A DNA stretch of 64,000 nucleotides from Thioglobus_A sp964344985 (GTDB lineage: Bacteria; Pseudomonadota; Gammaproteobacteria; PS1; Pseudothioglobaceae), in assembly GCA_964344985.1 (NCBI GenBank), contig CAYFPI010000008.1:1-64000 (forward strand), in the 5' to 3' direction. The translations under genes and the position numbers were made by a program. Below, piece by piece: positions 1 through 7,512 of this stretch (its first letter is position 1; each line of letters opens with the position of its first letter). A model generated the notes under the pieces. It did not search any database. It was not told the origin of the DNA and saw only the letters and a program-made list of their open reading frames with translations.

Positions 1-1
1 G

Positions 2-202
2 CGCTTAAATGCTGGAGATTTGGTTGTTACTAGTGACATTCCTTTGGCAGATGAAGCAATCAGCAAGGGTGCACTTGCATTAAACCCAAGAGGAGAATTG
101 CTTAATGCTGGCAATATTAAGTCAAAACTAAGTGTGCGAGATTTTATGGATGAAATTCGATCCAGTGGCGTACAAACAGGTGGTCCGCCACCACTTAGCT
201 AA
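2..202 (+). CDS. yaiI: YaiI/YqxD (UPF0178) family protein, C-terminal part, with probable premature stop
   Basis: This is the C-terminal part of a UPF0178 (DUF188) protein; the 5' end lies outside the window. The reading frame is open from base 2. It shows the family blocks AGDLVVTSDIPLADEAI, ALNPRGELL, and RDFMDEIRSSGVQTGGPPP. The family belongs to the PIN-like nuclease-fold group and has no settled function. The frame ends at TAA 200-202. The same frame continues past that stop as SDRQAFANYLDCWLNQK and stops again at 254-256. The continuation matches what family members have after LSQ, so the TAA appears to stand where CAA (Gln) is usual. The product is therefore about 17 residues short, or the base is an error. 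Confidence 0.85.
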   Translation, partial: RLNAGDLVVTSDIPLADEAISKGALALNPRGELLNAGNIKSKLSVRDFMDEIRSSGVQTGGPPPLS

Positions 203-259
203 TCAGACAGACAGGCTTTTGCCAACTATCTAGATTGTTGGCTTAATCAAAAATAACTA

Positions 260-823
260 CTAACGCCAAGTTGGTGTCATGTACACGCCAGGTGTTGCCT
301 CTTCAGCCATGATCTTTCCAGGCTCCATCATTGAACGAATACCTTGATCCATACCTGGCATCATAAAAGATGATGAGCTGGGTTGTGTAAATTGTTGTTG
401 AGGCTGAATGCCAGGATTAAAAGGCATCATACTCATACCACCAAAAGGTTGAGTTTGGGTGCTTGGCGTTTTAGAGCCAAACGGCATCATATCCATACCA
501 CCAAAAGGCTGTGCTTGAGAGTTTGAAGTTGTAGTATTAAAAGGCATCATACCCATACCAAAAGGTTGTGCTTGAGGTTGTGTTACTTGCCTTGTAGGCA
601 TACTGCTCATTGTCCATGGTTGAACATTTGAAGGTGTTACACGTCTATAGTTAGTTTGGTGATTTTGCTGCCTTGCCCAAGAATTTGACTGCATTCTAGG
701 CTGTGCTCCATTTTGCATACTAAAAGGCATCATAGATGAAGATCCTCCCCAATTTGCATGGGATGACAATCCTAGGCACATAGACAAACCAACACAAGTT
801 TTAATAAAATTACCAATTTTCAT
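260..823 (-). CDS. Secreted Met/Pro/Phe/Gln-rich low-complexity protein with MMPF repeats
   Basis: The predicted protein has 187 residues. An N-terminal signal peptide ends near SSHA-NWGG. The mature part is rich in Met, Pro, Gln, Ser and Phe. It carries three spaced repeats, QPFGMGMMPF, QPFGGMDMMPF and QPFGGMSMMPF, plus an earlier MMPF near residue 31 and a late FMMPG. There is no enzyme-like domain. A good ribosome site (GGGGAG) lies just upstream of the ATG at 823. It resembles in style the Asn/Gly/Pro/Trp-rich secreted proteins at 1553-3497, so I infer a periplasmic or extracellular structural role, possibly sulfur-globule associated. I cannot assign a family from sequence alone. Confidence 0.7.
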   Translation of the reverse strand: MKIGNFIKTCVGLSMCLGLSSHANWGGSSSMMPFSMQNGAQPRMQSNSWARQQNHQTNYRRVTPSNVQPWTMSSMPTRQVTQPQAQPFGMGMMPFNTTTSNSQAQPFGGMDMMPFGSKTPSTQTQPFGGMSMMPFNPGIQPQQQFTQPSSSSFMMPGMDQGIRSMMEPGKIMAEEATPGVYMTPTWR

Positions 824-911
824 AAATACTCCCCAAGAGTTAATTAATTTTAAGAAATTAACTATACACTTCGTTTTTTAATAAATGGAGTTATTTTATA
901 AAATCAAGCAA

Positions 912-1428
912 CTAATTAACACGCTCAGTAGTATCTTTGGCATCCCAATAGTTAGCTCTATCTTTTAATATCCAACGAACACCGCCTTTTGGATTTTCAA
1001 CATCACCCTTGTATCTTGGAATAATGTGAACNNNNNNNNNNNNNNNNNNNNNNNNNNNNNNNNNNNNNNNNNNNNNNNNNNNNNNNNNNNNNNNNNNNNN
1101 NNNNNNNNNNNNNNNNNNNNNNNNNNNNNNNNNNNNNNNNNNNNNNNNGTTTAACGCTCTGCCCTGCTGCCTCGCCATTATTAATACCAATATTGTAAGC
1201 ATCTGGCTGAAATTCTTTATCTAAAATCCCCTTGGCTTTTTGAACCGCTTTGCCAATTGCCAATAATTCATCCTCTGTGGCCTCAAAATAAGTTGCAAAG
1301 TGACGCTTTGGAATAACCAACGTATGGCCTGGTGAAGCAGGATAAGTATCAATAAAAGTTATTGTGTGTTCACACTCGCCAATCACCCTTTCATCTCTTA
1401 ATTTGCAAAAAATACACGTTTGTGACAT
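912..1428 (-). CDS. hinT: HIT-family (histidine triad) nucleotide-binding hydrolase, interrupted by an assembly gap
   Basis: The N-terminal half starts MSQTCIFCKL (CxxC type) and runs through HTLVIPKRHF and NNGEAAGQSVK up to the gap. The C-terminal half resumes as VHIIPRYKGD and ends RANYWDAKDTTERVN. Together these make a HinT/HIT purine nucleoside phosphoramidase, whose catalytic motif is HxHxH followed by a hydrophobic residue. The first histidines of the triad fall inside the N run. The flanks lie in different frames across the 117 N. From homology only about 8 bases (His-Leu-His) should be missing, so the gap length is wrong and the gene is probably intact. The product is a soluble cytoplasmic enzyme of about 137 residues. 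Confidence 0.85.
1032..1148. other. Assembly gap (117 N) inside the HIT gene
   Basis: A run of 117 N falls at the HIT catalytic motif. The flanking reading frames can only be joined if the true missing length is 2 modulo 3. 117 is not, so the size is a scaffold estimate. Confidence 0.98.
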
Positions 1429-1501
1429 TATTCAAAACCTTGTTAAATTTGGAGTGGATATTTTAACCTAAAGCACTTTAAAAATCTTTAACGCTTAATA
1501 T

Positions 1502-1533
1502 AAAAAACCGGCACACTAAGGCGCCGGTTTTTT
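1502..1533 (-). terminator. Rho-independent terminator after the secreted protein gene at 1553
   Basis: The inverted repeat AAAAAACCGGC / GCCGGTTTTTT has a 10-base spacer and a T tract when read on the minus strand. It lies just downstream of the stop of the minus-strand gene at 1553 and closes the two-gene unit 2536-1553. Confidence 0.85.
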
Positions 1534-1552
1534 AATTAACTTTGAAAGTTAG

Positions 1553-2044
1553 TTATTTCTTAGCTTCTTCTGTCTGCGCTTTAGCATCACCATCAGCATT
1601 AGCAGAAATAGGCTTGTTATAACCATAATTCCACGGACCACGACTATTCATCGGGCCAAACGAGTTAGAATTGGTATCAAAACCCCAAGGTGACGTACTA
1701 GTGCCAAAACTAAATGGCTGTGAACCACCATTCCAAGGACTGAAATTACTATTAGTATTAAATGGACCAAATGAATTACCACCGTTGTTGCCCCAAGGAG
1801 TATTACCCCAGTTGTTGCCATTACCATTATTCCAAGGCATGTTATTAAAATTATTGCCGTTACCCCACGGTGTGTTGCCATTGCTGTTATTCCAAGGCAT
1901 ATTGTTGAAGTTATTACCGTTACCCCACGGAGTATTGCCCCAGCCGTTGTTGTTAAAATTGGTTGGATTATCGCTATTCCAACTCCACATTGCAGAAGCA
2001 TTAAGTGCAACTGTCATTAATGACACTGTTAATAATTTTTTCAT
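1553..2044 (-). CDS. Secreted Asn/Gly/Pro/Trp-rich repeat protein, sulfur globule protein-like
   Basis: The protein has 163 residues. Its signal peptide is MKKLLTVSLMTVALNASA, cleaved before MWSWN. The mature chain is built of tandem units of the form GNTPWGNGNNFNNMPWNN, repeated almost exactly at DNA level, followed by more irregular SFGPFNTNSNFSPWN blocks. It ends in a charged tail (AKAQTEEAKK). The segment SFGPMNxxGPWN is shared with its neighbour at 2069, so the two are paralogs. Only 24 bases separate them, so they are probably cotranscribed. Ribosome site AGAGGA precedes the ATG. Sulfur globule proteins of purple sulfur bacteria are secreted and Gly/Asn-rich like this; the assignment is inference from composition. 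Confidence 0.75.
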   Translation of the reverse strand: MKKLLTVSLMTVALNASAMWSWNSDNPTNFNNNGWGNTPWGNGNNFNNMPWNNSNGNTPWGNGNNFNNMPWNNGNGNNWGNTPWGNNGGNSFGPFNTNSNFSPWNGGSQPFSFGTSTSPWGFDTNSNSFGPMNSRGPWNYGYNKPISANADGDAKAQTEEAKK

Positions 2045-2068
2045 TGTTTTCCTCTTTGTTAGTTAGTA

Positions 2069-2536
2069 TTATTTTTTCTCTTCAGTCGGCTTTGCTTGCT
2101 GTTGAGCCGAGTTATTATTCCAAGGACCGTTATTCATCGGACCAAAAGAATTTGTTCTGAAATTAAATGGCTGGGAGTTATTCCAAGGGCCATTGTTCCA
2201 ATTTCGATTTTGCCAGGGACCGTTATTACCCCAAGGGCCATTATTGTTCCACCTTTGAGTATTCCACGGACCATTACCATTACTCCAAGGACCACGATTG
2301 TTGTTCCAGCCGTTATTACCCCAAGGGCCGTTATTATCTGAATCAAATTCATCCATCATATCACCCATTTCTTCACTAAACCAATCTGGTGTGAACATGT
2401 CGTATGGATTGTGCGCAATAAAACCATTGTCATCACCCCATGGGCCATTATTGTTATTACTCCAAGGAGCGTTTCCCCATCCAGCTGATGCGCTAAAAGT
2501 TAGTGTCATTAGTGATACTAGCAGTGCTTTTTTCAT
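2069..2536 (-). CDS. Secreted Asn/Trp/Pro/Gly-rich protein with an acidic aromatic block, sulfur globule protein-like
   Basis: I chose the ATG at 2536, giving MKKALLVSLMTLTFSASA as signal peptide, because the GGGGA ribosome site lies just upstream of it; a longer TTG start would contain that site. The product has 155 residues. After the signal come GPWG/GPWN repeats. An acidic block, NPYDMFTPDWFSEEMGDMMDEF, follows near residues 43-64. Then come more GPWNN repeats and a PTEEKK tail. The acidic block recurs as NPYDYWDPRWYMEEMSNM in the gene at 2651, which marks a family beyond mere low complexity. No catalytic motif is seen. I infer an exported structural protein. Confidence 0.75.
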   Translation of the reverse strand: MKKALLVSLMTLTFSASAGWGNAPWSNNNNGPWGDDNGFIAHNPYDMFTPDWFSEEMGDMMDEFDSDNNGPWGNNGWNNNRGPWSNGNGPWNTQRWNNNGPWGNNGPWQNRNWNNGPWNNSQPFNFRTNSFGPMNNGPWNNNSAQQQAKPTEEKK

Positions 2537-2605
2537 TTGTTTCCCCAATAAAAATTAATAAAATGAATGGTCATTATAAACCTTATATTTTTCATTAGGC
2601 GAAAA

Positions 2606-2630
2606 AAAACCAGCAACTAGTGCTGGTTTT
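2606..2630 (-). terminator. Rho-independent terminator after the secreted protein gene at 2651
   Basis: The repeat AAAACCAGCA / TGCTGGTTTT with loop ACTAG is followed on the minus strand by a long T run (from the A8 at 2602-2609). It lies between the stop at 2651 and the start of the next gene at 2536. Confidence 0.85.
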
Positions 2631-2650
2631 TATCAACAAAAATAATTAAA

Positions 2651-2997
2651 TTATTTTGCTGGTGCAACCGGTGCAGCAGGAGCTACTGGCGCTTGATTGT
2701 TCCAAGGACCATTGTTCCATGGTGNNNNNNNNNNTTACCGTTGTTGTATGGGTAGTAACCATTGTAGTAGTTATTATTGTTAAACTCATCATCAAACTCG
2801 TCTACCATGTTTGACATTTCTTCCATGTACCAACGTGGATCCCAGTAATCGTATGGGTTGTAAGCAAAAATACCATTGTCTTCAGCGTAACCATAACCAT
2901 TGTAGTTATTGTTATTCCAAGGCATGTCGTTGTTGTTCCAAAATGCATTTGCACCTAGTGTAAATGCTAGTAATACTACTGCGAAAATCTTTTTCAT
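2651..2997 (-). CDS. Secreted Asn/Tyr/Trp-rich protein, sulfur globule protein-like, interrupted by a 10-N gap
   Basis: I chose the ATG at 2997 because GGAG lies 8 bases upstream; the ATG at 3003 would be too close. The signal peptide is MKKIFAVVLLAFTLGANA. The mature part contains MPWNNNNYNGYGYAEDNG, then the block NPYDYWDPRWYMEEMSNM followed by VDEFDDEF, then NNNNYYNGYYPYNNG. After the gap the homologous frame reads PWNNGPWNNQ, followed by an Ala/Pro/Val tail ending in VAPAK and a stop at 2651-2653. That frame differs from the pre-gap frame, so the true gap must be 2 modulo 3 and not 10 bases. It is a paralog of the gene at 2069. Confidence 0.7.
2725..2734. other. Assembly gap (10 N) inside a repeat-rich secreted protein gene
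   Basis: Ten N interrupt a PWNN-repeat region. A gap of 10 breaks the reading frame, while any length of 2 modulo 3 restores a PWNNGPWNN continuation. The repeat itself probably defeated assembly. Confidence 0.98.
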
Positions 2998-3071
2998 TGT
3001 CATATCTCCGTTAAAAATTAAAGTTAATGAATCTATATTATAACATACTAATATGTTTTTGCAAGTTTATT

Positions 3072-3497
3072 TCAAAAACCACGACCATAAGGACTACGTG
3101 GTTCAACAAAATTATAACCCATAGGATATGGGCTTATCGGCCCATTAATGCTATTATTTTTTTGAGCGTTGTAAAATGACATGGCTGCTGGTGTCATGTA
3201 ATTAGGAGTCAGTGTATTGTTAGATTCCTGCTGATAAGCCTGAGCAGGTGTTGGCATTTGTGACATATTAAAATGAGATGCACCAGTATTGAATGGCCGA
3301 GCATTGTATGGATATGGATATTTGTTATAACGATTATTACCAAATGTATCGTTGTCAGTTATTTTTTCCATCCAATACATGGGTGTCCAAATTGGCCAAT
3401 CATTATCTTTATAACCAGGGCCATAGCTATTAAAATCTAAAAACGCACTAGCATTAATACTAACTAATAACAAACCTATTGGTATTGCTTTTTTCAT
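3072..3497 (-). CDS. Secreted protein related to the low-complexity cluster, Asn/Tyr/Pro-rich
   Basis: The ATG at 3497 is chosen because a strong purine-rich ribosome site (GAGGAGAGAGAGG) precedes it. The product has 141 residues. The signal peptide is MKKAIPIGLLLVSINASA. It contains DNDWPIWTPMYWMEKITDND, a diverged copy of the xPxWYxEEM block of its neighbours, then YNKYPYPYNARPFN, MSQMPTPAQAYQQ and a basic end (SPYGRGF). It is the least repetitive member of the group and the first in gene order, divergent from metH. Function unknown; structural or sulfur-globule role inferred only from its relatives. Confidence 0.65.
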   Translation of the reverse strand: MKKAIPIGLLLVSINASAFLDFNSYGPGYKDNDWPIWTPMYWMEKITDNDTFGNNRYNKYPYPYNARPFNTGASHFNMSQMPTPAQAYQQESNNTLTPNYMTPAAMSFYNAQKNNSINGPISPYPMGYNFVEPRSPYGRGF

Positions 3498-3589
3498 CCT
3501 CTCTCTCCTCAAGTGATTATGAAAATCTTCCATAATTAATATGAATCTTTTAACATTCTCATTATAAAGCTGAACTAGCGGGCTGTGGG

Positions 3590-3595
3590 TATAAT
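3590..3595 (+). promoter_or_regulatory. Possible -10 element placing metH transcription start at its ATG
   Basis: A perfect TATAAT ends 7 bases before ATG 3603. A transcript starting at the usual distance would begin at or next to that codon, giving a leaderless or near-leaderless mRNA. No ribosome site precedes the ATG, which fits. I see no convincing -35 box, so this is tentative. Confidence 0.35.
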
Positions 3596-3602
3596 GCAAA
3601 AA

Positions 3603-6600
3603 ATGAATAAAATCAAGTTATTACAATCAATTTTAGCAAAAAGAATCATGGTTTTAGATGGCGCCATGGGCACCATGATTCAAAAGCATAAACTCACTGA
3701 AAAGGATTATCGCGGTGAACGTTTTAAAGATTGGCATATTCTGGTTCAAGGTAATAACGACTTATTGTCACTCACACAGCCGCATATTATTAAGGATATT
3801 CATAAATCCTATCTTGAAGTTGGGGCAGATATTGTTGAAACCAATACTTTTAACGCCACTCAAACTTCTATGGCTGATTATGAAATGCAAGATCTGGCCT
3901 ATGAAATTAATGTTGAAAGCGCCAAGTTAGCCCGTGAAGCTGCTGACGAATATTCAACGGCTGACAAGCCACGCTTTGTAGCGGGTGTTATTGGCCCCAC
4001 TTCACGCACCTGTTCACTCTCTCCAGATGTTAACGATCCTGGATTTAGAAATGTTACTTTTGATGAATTGGTTGGTGTTTACTCAGAAGCAACTCGCGGG
4101 CTTATTGAAGGTGGCGCAGACATTATTCTTATTGAAACCATTTTTGATACACTAAATGCTAAGGCTGCTATTTTTGCTGTGCAAGAAGTATTTGAACAAG
4201 ACGGTATCGAATTGCCAATTATGATCTCTGGCACCATTACTGATGCCTCTGGCCGTACCCTATCTGGACAGATGACAGAAGCTTTTTATAACTCTCTGCG
4301 TCATGCCAAGCCGATATCTATCGGACTTAACTGTGCACTTGGTCCTGATTTATTGCGCCAATATGTGGCCGAGATGTCACGTGTTGCCGATACTTATGTT
4401 TCAGCACACCCTAACGCTGGCTTGCCAAATGAATTTGGTGAGTACGATCTAGATGCACCAACTATGAGTGAACAAGTGGGTGAATGGGCGTCTTCCGGCC
4501 TGGTTAATATTTTAGGTGGTTGTTGTGGATCAACACCTGATCACATTAAGGCCATTGCTGAGGCCATCAAAGACATGCCGCCTAGGAAAATTCCGGATAT
4601 TAAACCAGAGTGTCGTTTGTCTGGCCTGGAAGCTTTTAATATTGGTGGTGATTCATTATTTGTAAATGTAGGCGAGAGAGCCAACGTTACAGGGTCGGCT
4701 AAATTTAAGCGTTTAATTCTAAATGAAGAATATGAAGAAGCGCTAGATATTTGCAGGGCGCAAGTTGAAGATGGCGCACAAGTTGTTGATATTAATATGG
4801 ATGAAGGCATGCTTGATGGCAAAGAAGCTATGGTTCGCTTTCTAAATTTAATCGCCTCAGAGCCTGATATTGCAAAAGCCCCTCTTATGGTGGATTCTTC
4901 CAAGTGGGATATTATTGAAGCCGGTCTTAAATGCACCCAAGGCAAACCGATAGTTAATTCCATTTCTCTCAAAGAAGGCAAAGATAATTTTGTTAAATAT
5001 GCTCACTTATGCAAGCGTTATGGTGCGGCCATTATTGTTATGGCTTTTGATGAAGTTGGTCAAGCGGACACACAAGAGCGCAAAATTGAAATTTGTACAA
5101 ACGCATATAACATATTGGTTGATGAAGTTAGCTTCCCACCCGAGGACATTATCTTCGATCCAAATATCTTTGCTGTAGCAACAGGCATTGAAGAACACGA
5201 TAATTACGGCGTTGATTTTATTGAAGCTACGCGAGAAATCACTCAAAACCTACCTTATTCAAAAGTATCAGGCGGTGTATCAAATGTGTCATTCTCCTTT
5301 AGGGGTAACAACCCGGTACGTGAAGCCATTCATTCAGTCTTTTTATATCATGCGGTAAAGGCTGGCATGACCATGGGAATCGTAAATGCTGGTCAATTAG
5401 TTGTTTATGACGATATAGATCCAAAACTTAGAGACGCAGTTGAAGACGTAATTCTTAATAAAGATGCACAAGCAGGAGAGCGTTTGGTTGAAATAGCCCC
5501 AGATTTTTCTGGATCTGGAGATGTTAAGGACAACAAAAAAGATCTGGAGTGGCGCACTTGGAGTGTAGAAAAACGCTTAGAACACTCTTTAGTTAAAGGT
5601 ATCACTGAGTTTATCGATGAGGATACTGGAGAAGCACTAGATAAATTAGGTCGTCCGATCAATGTAATTGAAGGCCCGTTAATGGACGGTATGAATGTGG
5701 TTGGAGATTTGTTTGGTGCTGGAAAAATGTTCTTGCCTCAAGTGGTTAAATCAGCCCGAGTAATGAAAAAATCAGTTGCCTATCTTGATCCATTTTTAGA
5801 AGCAGAAAAGCAAGATTGTGCATCTACCTCGCAAGGAAAAATCCTAATGGCCACCGTAAAAGGCGATGTGCATGATATTGGTAAAAATATTGTTGGGGTT
5901 GTGCTGTCTTGTAATAATTATGAAATTATAGATTTGGGCGTTATGGTTCCAGCTGAAACAATCCTAGAAACTGCCAAAAAAGAAAATGTAGATATTATTG
6001 GCTTGTCGGGCCTGATCACACCATCGTTAGATGAGATGGTAAATGTCGCCAAAGAAATGACTCGTCAAGGGTTTGACATACCACTTATGATCGGTGGTGC
6101 TACCACCTCTAAAGCCCACACAGCTGTAAAAATTGAGCCAGAGTATAATAAAGGCGTGTTCTACGTGCAAGATGCTTCTAAATCAGTGGGTGTGGCTTCT
6201 AGCTTGCTATCTAAAGATTTAAAGTCCCAATTACTATCTGATGCTAAAAAGGAATACGAATTAGTTAGACAGCGCCGCACTAATAAAGGAAAAAGCAAAT
6301 TAATTTCTTTAGAAAAGGCTCGTGCTAACAAGCCAAATATTTTATTTGATAATATTAAAAAACCTAAACAATTAGGCATTCAAGTTTTTAAAGATTACAA
6401 TTTGAATGAAATTTTTGAATTTATTGACTGGGTGCCATTTTTCCGCACTTGGGAGCTGGCAGGAAAATTCCCAGATATTCTTAGTGATGAAGTGGTGGGT
6501 GAGTCAGCATCTCAGTTATTTAATGATGCAAAAATTATGTTCAAAAAGGTGATTGATGAAAAGCTACTGACTGCCAATGCAGTTATCGGCATTTTCCCGG

Positions 6601-7256
6601 CCAATAGTATCAATGAAGATATTGAGCTTTATGATGCAAACGGCAATATCATTGAAACGCTTAATCACTTGCGCCAACAACTAGATAAAAAAGGCAACAC
6701 ACCAAACTTTTGTTTAAGCGATTTTATCGCACCAAAGGACAGTGGTACTCGGGATTATATGGGCGCTTTTGCTGTAACCGCTGGTATTAATATTGACCCA
6801 CTGGTAGAGGTCTATGAAAAAGAACATGATGACTACAACTCTATTATGATCAAGGCCGTTGCCGATCGTCTAGCTGAAGCCTTTACCGAACTAATGCACT
6901 ATAAGCTACGCACTGAACTATGGGGCTATAGTAATGAAGAATTTGACAACGACAAACTCATTGCAGAAAAATTCCAAGGCATCCGCCCTGCTCCAGGCTA
7001 CCCTTCTTGTCCAGATCATAGCGAAAAAGAAAAACTATGGGCTTTGCTAGATGTTGAGAAAAATACAGGAATGACACTCACTAGCTCATACGCAATGCTA
7101 CCAACAGCATCAGTAAGTGGTTGGTATTTTGCCAATGAAGGCGCTAAATATTTTGGCGTTGCCAAAGTCAATCAAGAGCAAGTGGAAGATTACGCAAGCA
7201 GAAAAGGCATTTCTGTTGATCAAGCCGAAACCTTACTTTCGCCTAATTTAGAATAA
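3603..7256 (+). CDS. metH: Cobalamin-dependent methionine synthase
   Basis: MetH transfers the methyl group of 5-methyltetrahydrofolate to homocysteine through methylcobalamin. The predicted 1217 residues match the full four-module family. The homocysteine domain begins RIMVLDGAMGTMIQ and has zinc ligands in GLNCALG (about 244) and GGCCGSTP (about 305). The pterin-binding domain begins near 345 (FVNVGERANVTGS). The cobalamin domain has KGDVHDIGKNIVG (about 752), whose His is the lower axial cobalt ligand. The activation domain has RPAPGYPSCPDHSEK (about 1127). I chose ATG 3603 because it gives the same distance to the first motif as E. coli MetH; ATG 3594 and GTG 3585 are alternatives. It requires cobalamin made or imported elsewhere. 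Confidence 0.97.
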   Translation: MNKIKLLQSILAKRIMVLDGAMGTMIQKHKLTEKDYRGERFKDWHILVQGNNDLLSLTQPHIIKDIHKSYLEVGADIVETNTFNATQTSMADYEMQDLAYEINVESAKLAREAADEYSTADKPRFVAGVIGPTSRTCSLSPDVNDPGFRNVTFDELVGVYSEATRGLIEGGADIILIETIFDTLNAKAAIFAVQEVFEQDGIELPIMISGTITDASGRTLSGQMTEAFYNSLRHAKPISIGLNCALGPDLLRQYVAEMSRVADTYVSAHPNAGLPNEFGEYDLDAPTMSEQVGEWASSGLVNILGGCCGSTPDHIKAIAEAIKDMPPRKIPDIKPECRLSGLEAFNIGGDSLFVNVGERANVTGSAKFKRLILNEEYEEALDICRAQVEDGAQVVDINMDEGMLDGKEAMVRFLNLIASEPDIAKAPLMVDSSKWDIIEAGLKCTQGKPIVNSISLKEGKDNFVKYAHLCKRYGAAIIVMAFDEVGQADTQERKIEICTNAYNILVDEVSFPPEDIIFDPNIFAVATGIEEHDNYGVDFIEATREITQNLPYSKVSGGVSNVSFSFRGNNPVREAIHSVFLYHAVKAGMTMGIVNAGQLVVYDDIDPKLRDAVEDVILNKDAQAGERLVEIAPDFSGSGDVKDNKKDLEWRTWSVEKRLEHSLVKGITEFIDEDTGEALDKLGRPINVIEGPLMDGMNVVGDLFGAGKMFLPQVVKSARVMKKSVAYLDPFLEAEKQDCASTSQGKILMATVKGDVHDIGKNIVGVVLSCNNYEIIDLGVMVPAETILETAKKENVDIIGLSGLITPSLDEMVNVAKEMTRQGFDIPLMIGGATTSKAHTAVKIEPEYNKGVFYVQDASKSVGVASSLLSKDLKSQLLSDAKKEYELVRQRRTNKGKSKLISLEKARANKPNILFDNIKKPKQLGIQVFKDYNLNEIFEFIDWVPFFRTWELAGKFPDILSDEVVGESASQLFNDAKIMFKKVIDEKLLTANAVIGIFPANSINEDIELYDANGNIIETLNHLRQQLDKKGNTPNFCLSDFIAPKDSGTRDYMGAFAVTAGINIDPLVEVYEKEHDDYNSIMIKAVADRLAEAFTELMHYKLRTELWGYSNEEFDNDKLIAEKFQGIRPAPGYPSCPDHSEKEKLWALLDVEKNTGMTLTSSYAMLPTASVSGWYFANEGAKYFGVAKVNQEQVEDYASRKGISVDQAETLLSPNLE

Positions 7257-7262
7257 GCTATT

Positions 7263-7493
7263 TTATGAATGAATGCATTCAATAAGTCTTTGAACTTGTC
7301 GGGTGCAACAACCATTTCCACCAGTTGCAAAAGTTTGATCTCTAACCTCTTCCAAGGTTGTTGCGCCATTTGCGATAGCATTGATAACCACCTTTTTCGG
7401 CACTTCATTACAAACACATAAGTTCTTTTCAATATTTCTAGTAAGAATCTCCGGAAGTTTATCTAGTGGATTTTTAACAATTTTTGACTTCAT
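7263..7493 (-). CDS. Small BFD-like [2Fe-2S]-binding protein
   Basis: The product has 76 residues from the ATG at 7493. A start at 7529 would overlap nusB. It shows a BFD-like Fe-S binding pattern: CVCNEVPKKVVINAI, then NGATTLEEVRDQT, then GNGCCTRQVQRLIE. Bacterioferritin-associated ferredoxin and the central NirB/NifU domains share this fold and hold a [2Fe-2S] cluster with two Cys pairs. Here the second pair is an adjacent CC, where CxxC is more usual, so the exact ligands are uncertain. It lies convergent with metH, six bases from its stop, and downstream of nusB. I infer electron transfer or Fe-S sensing; no bacterioferritin is nearby. Confidence 0.75.
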   Translation of the reverse strand: MKSKIVKNPLDKLPEILTRNIEKNLCVCNEVPKKVVINAIANGATTLEEVRDQTFATGGNGCCTRQVQRLIECIHS

Positions 7494-7512
7494 GCAATAA
7501 GATGAAAATCGC

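Noticed and set aside
839..862. GTTAATT/AATTAAC repeat between the MMPF protein gene and the HIT gene
   Set aside because: All-AT stem of seven pairs in an AT-rich spacer; not distinguishable from background.
1671..2379. Plus-strand open frames opposite the low-complexity genes (Leu/Pro-rich)
   Set aside because: They are the complements of biased repeats, with no ribosome site or signal, and the opposite strand has convincing signal peptides and family blocks.
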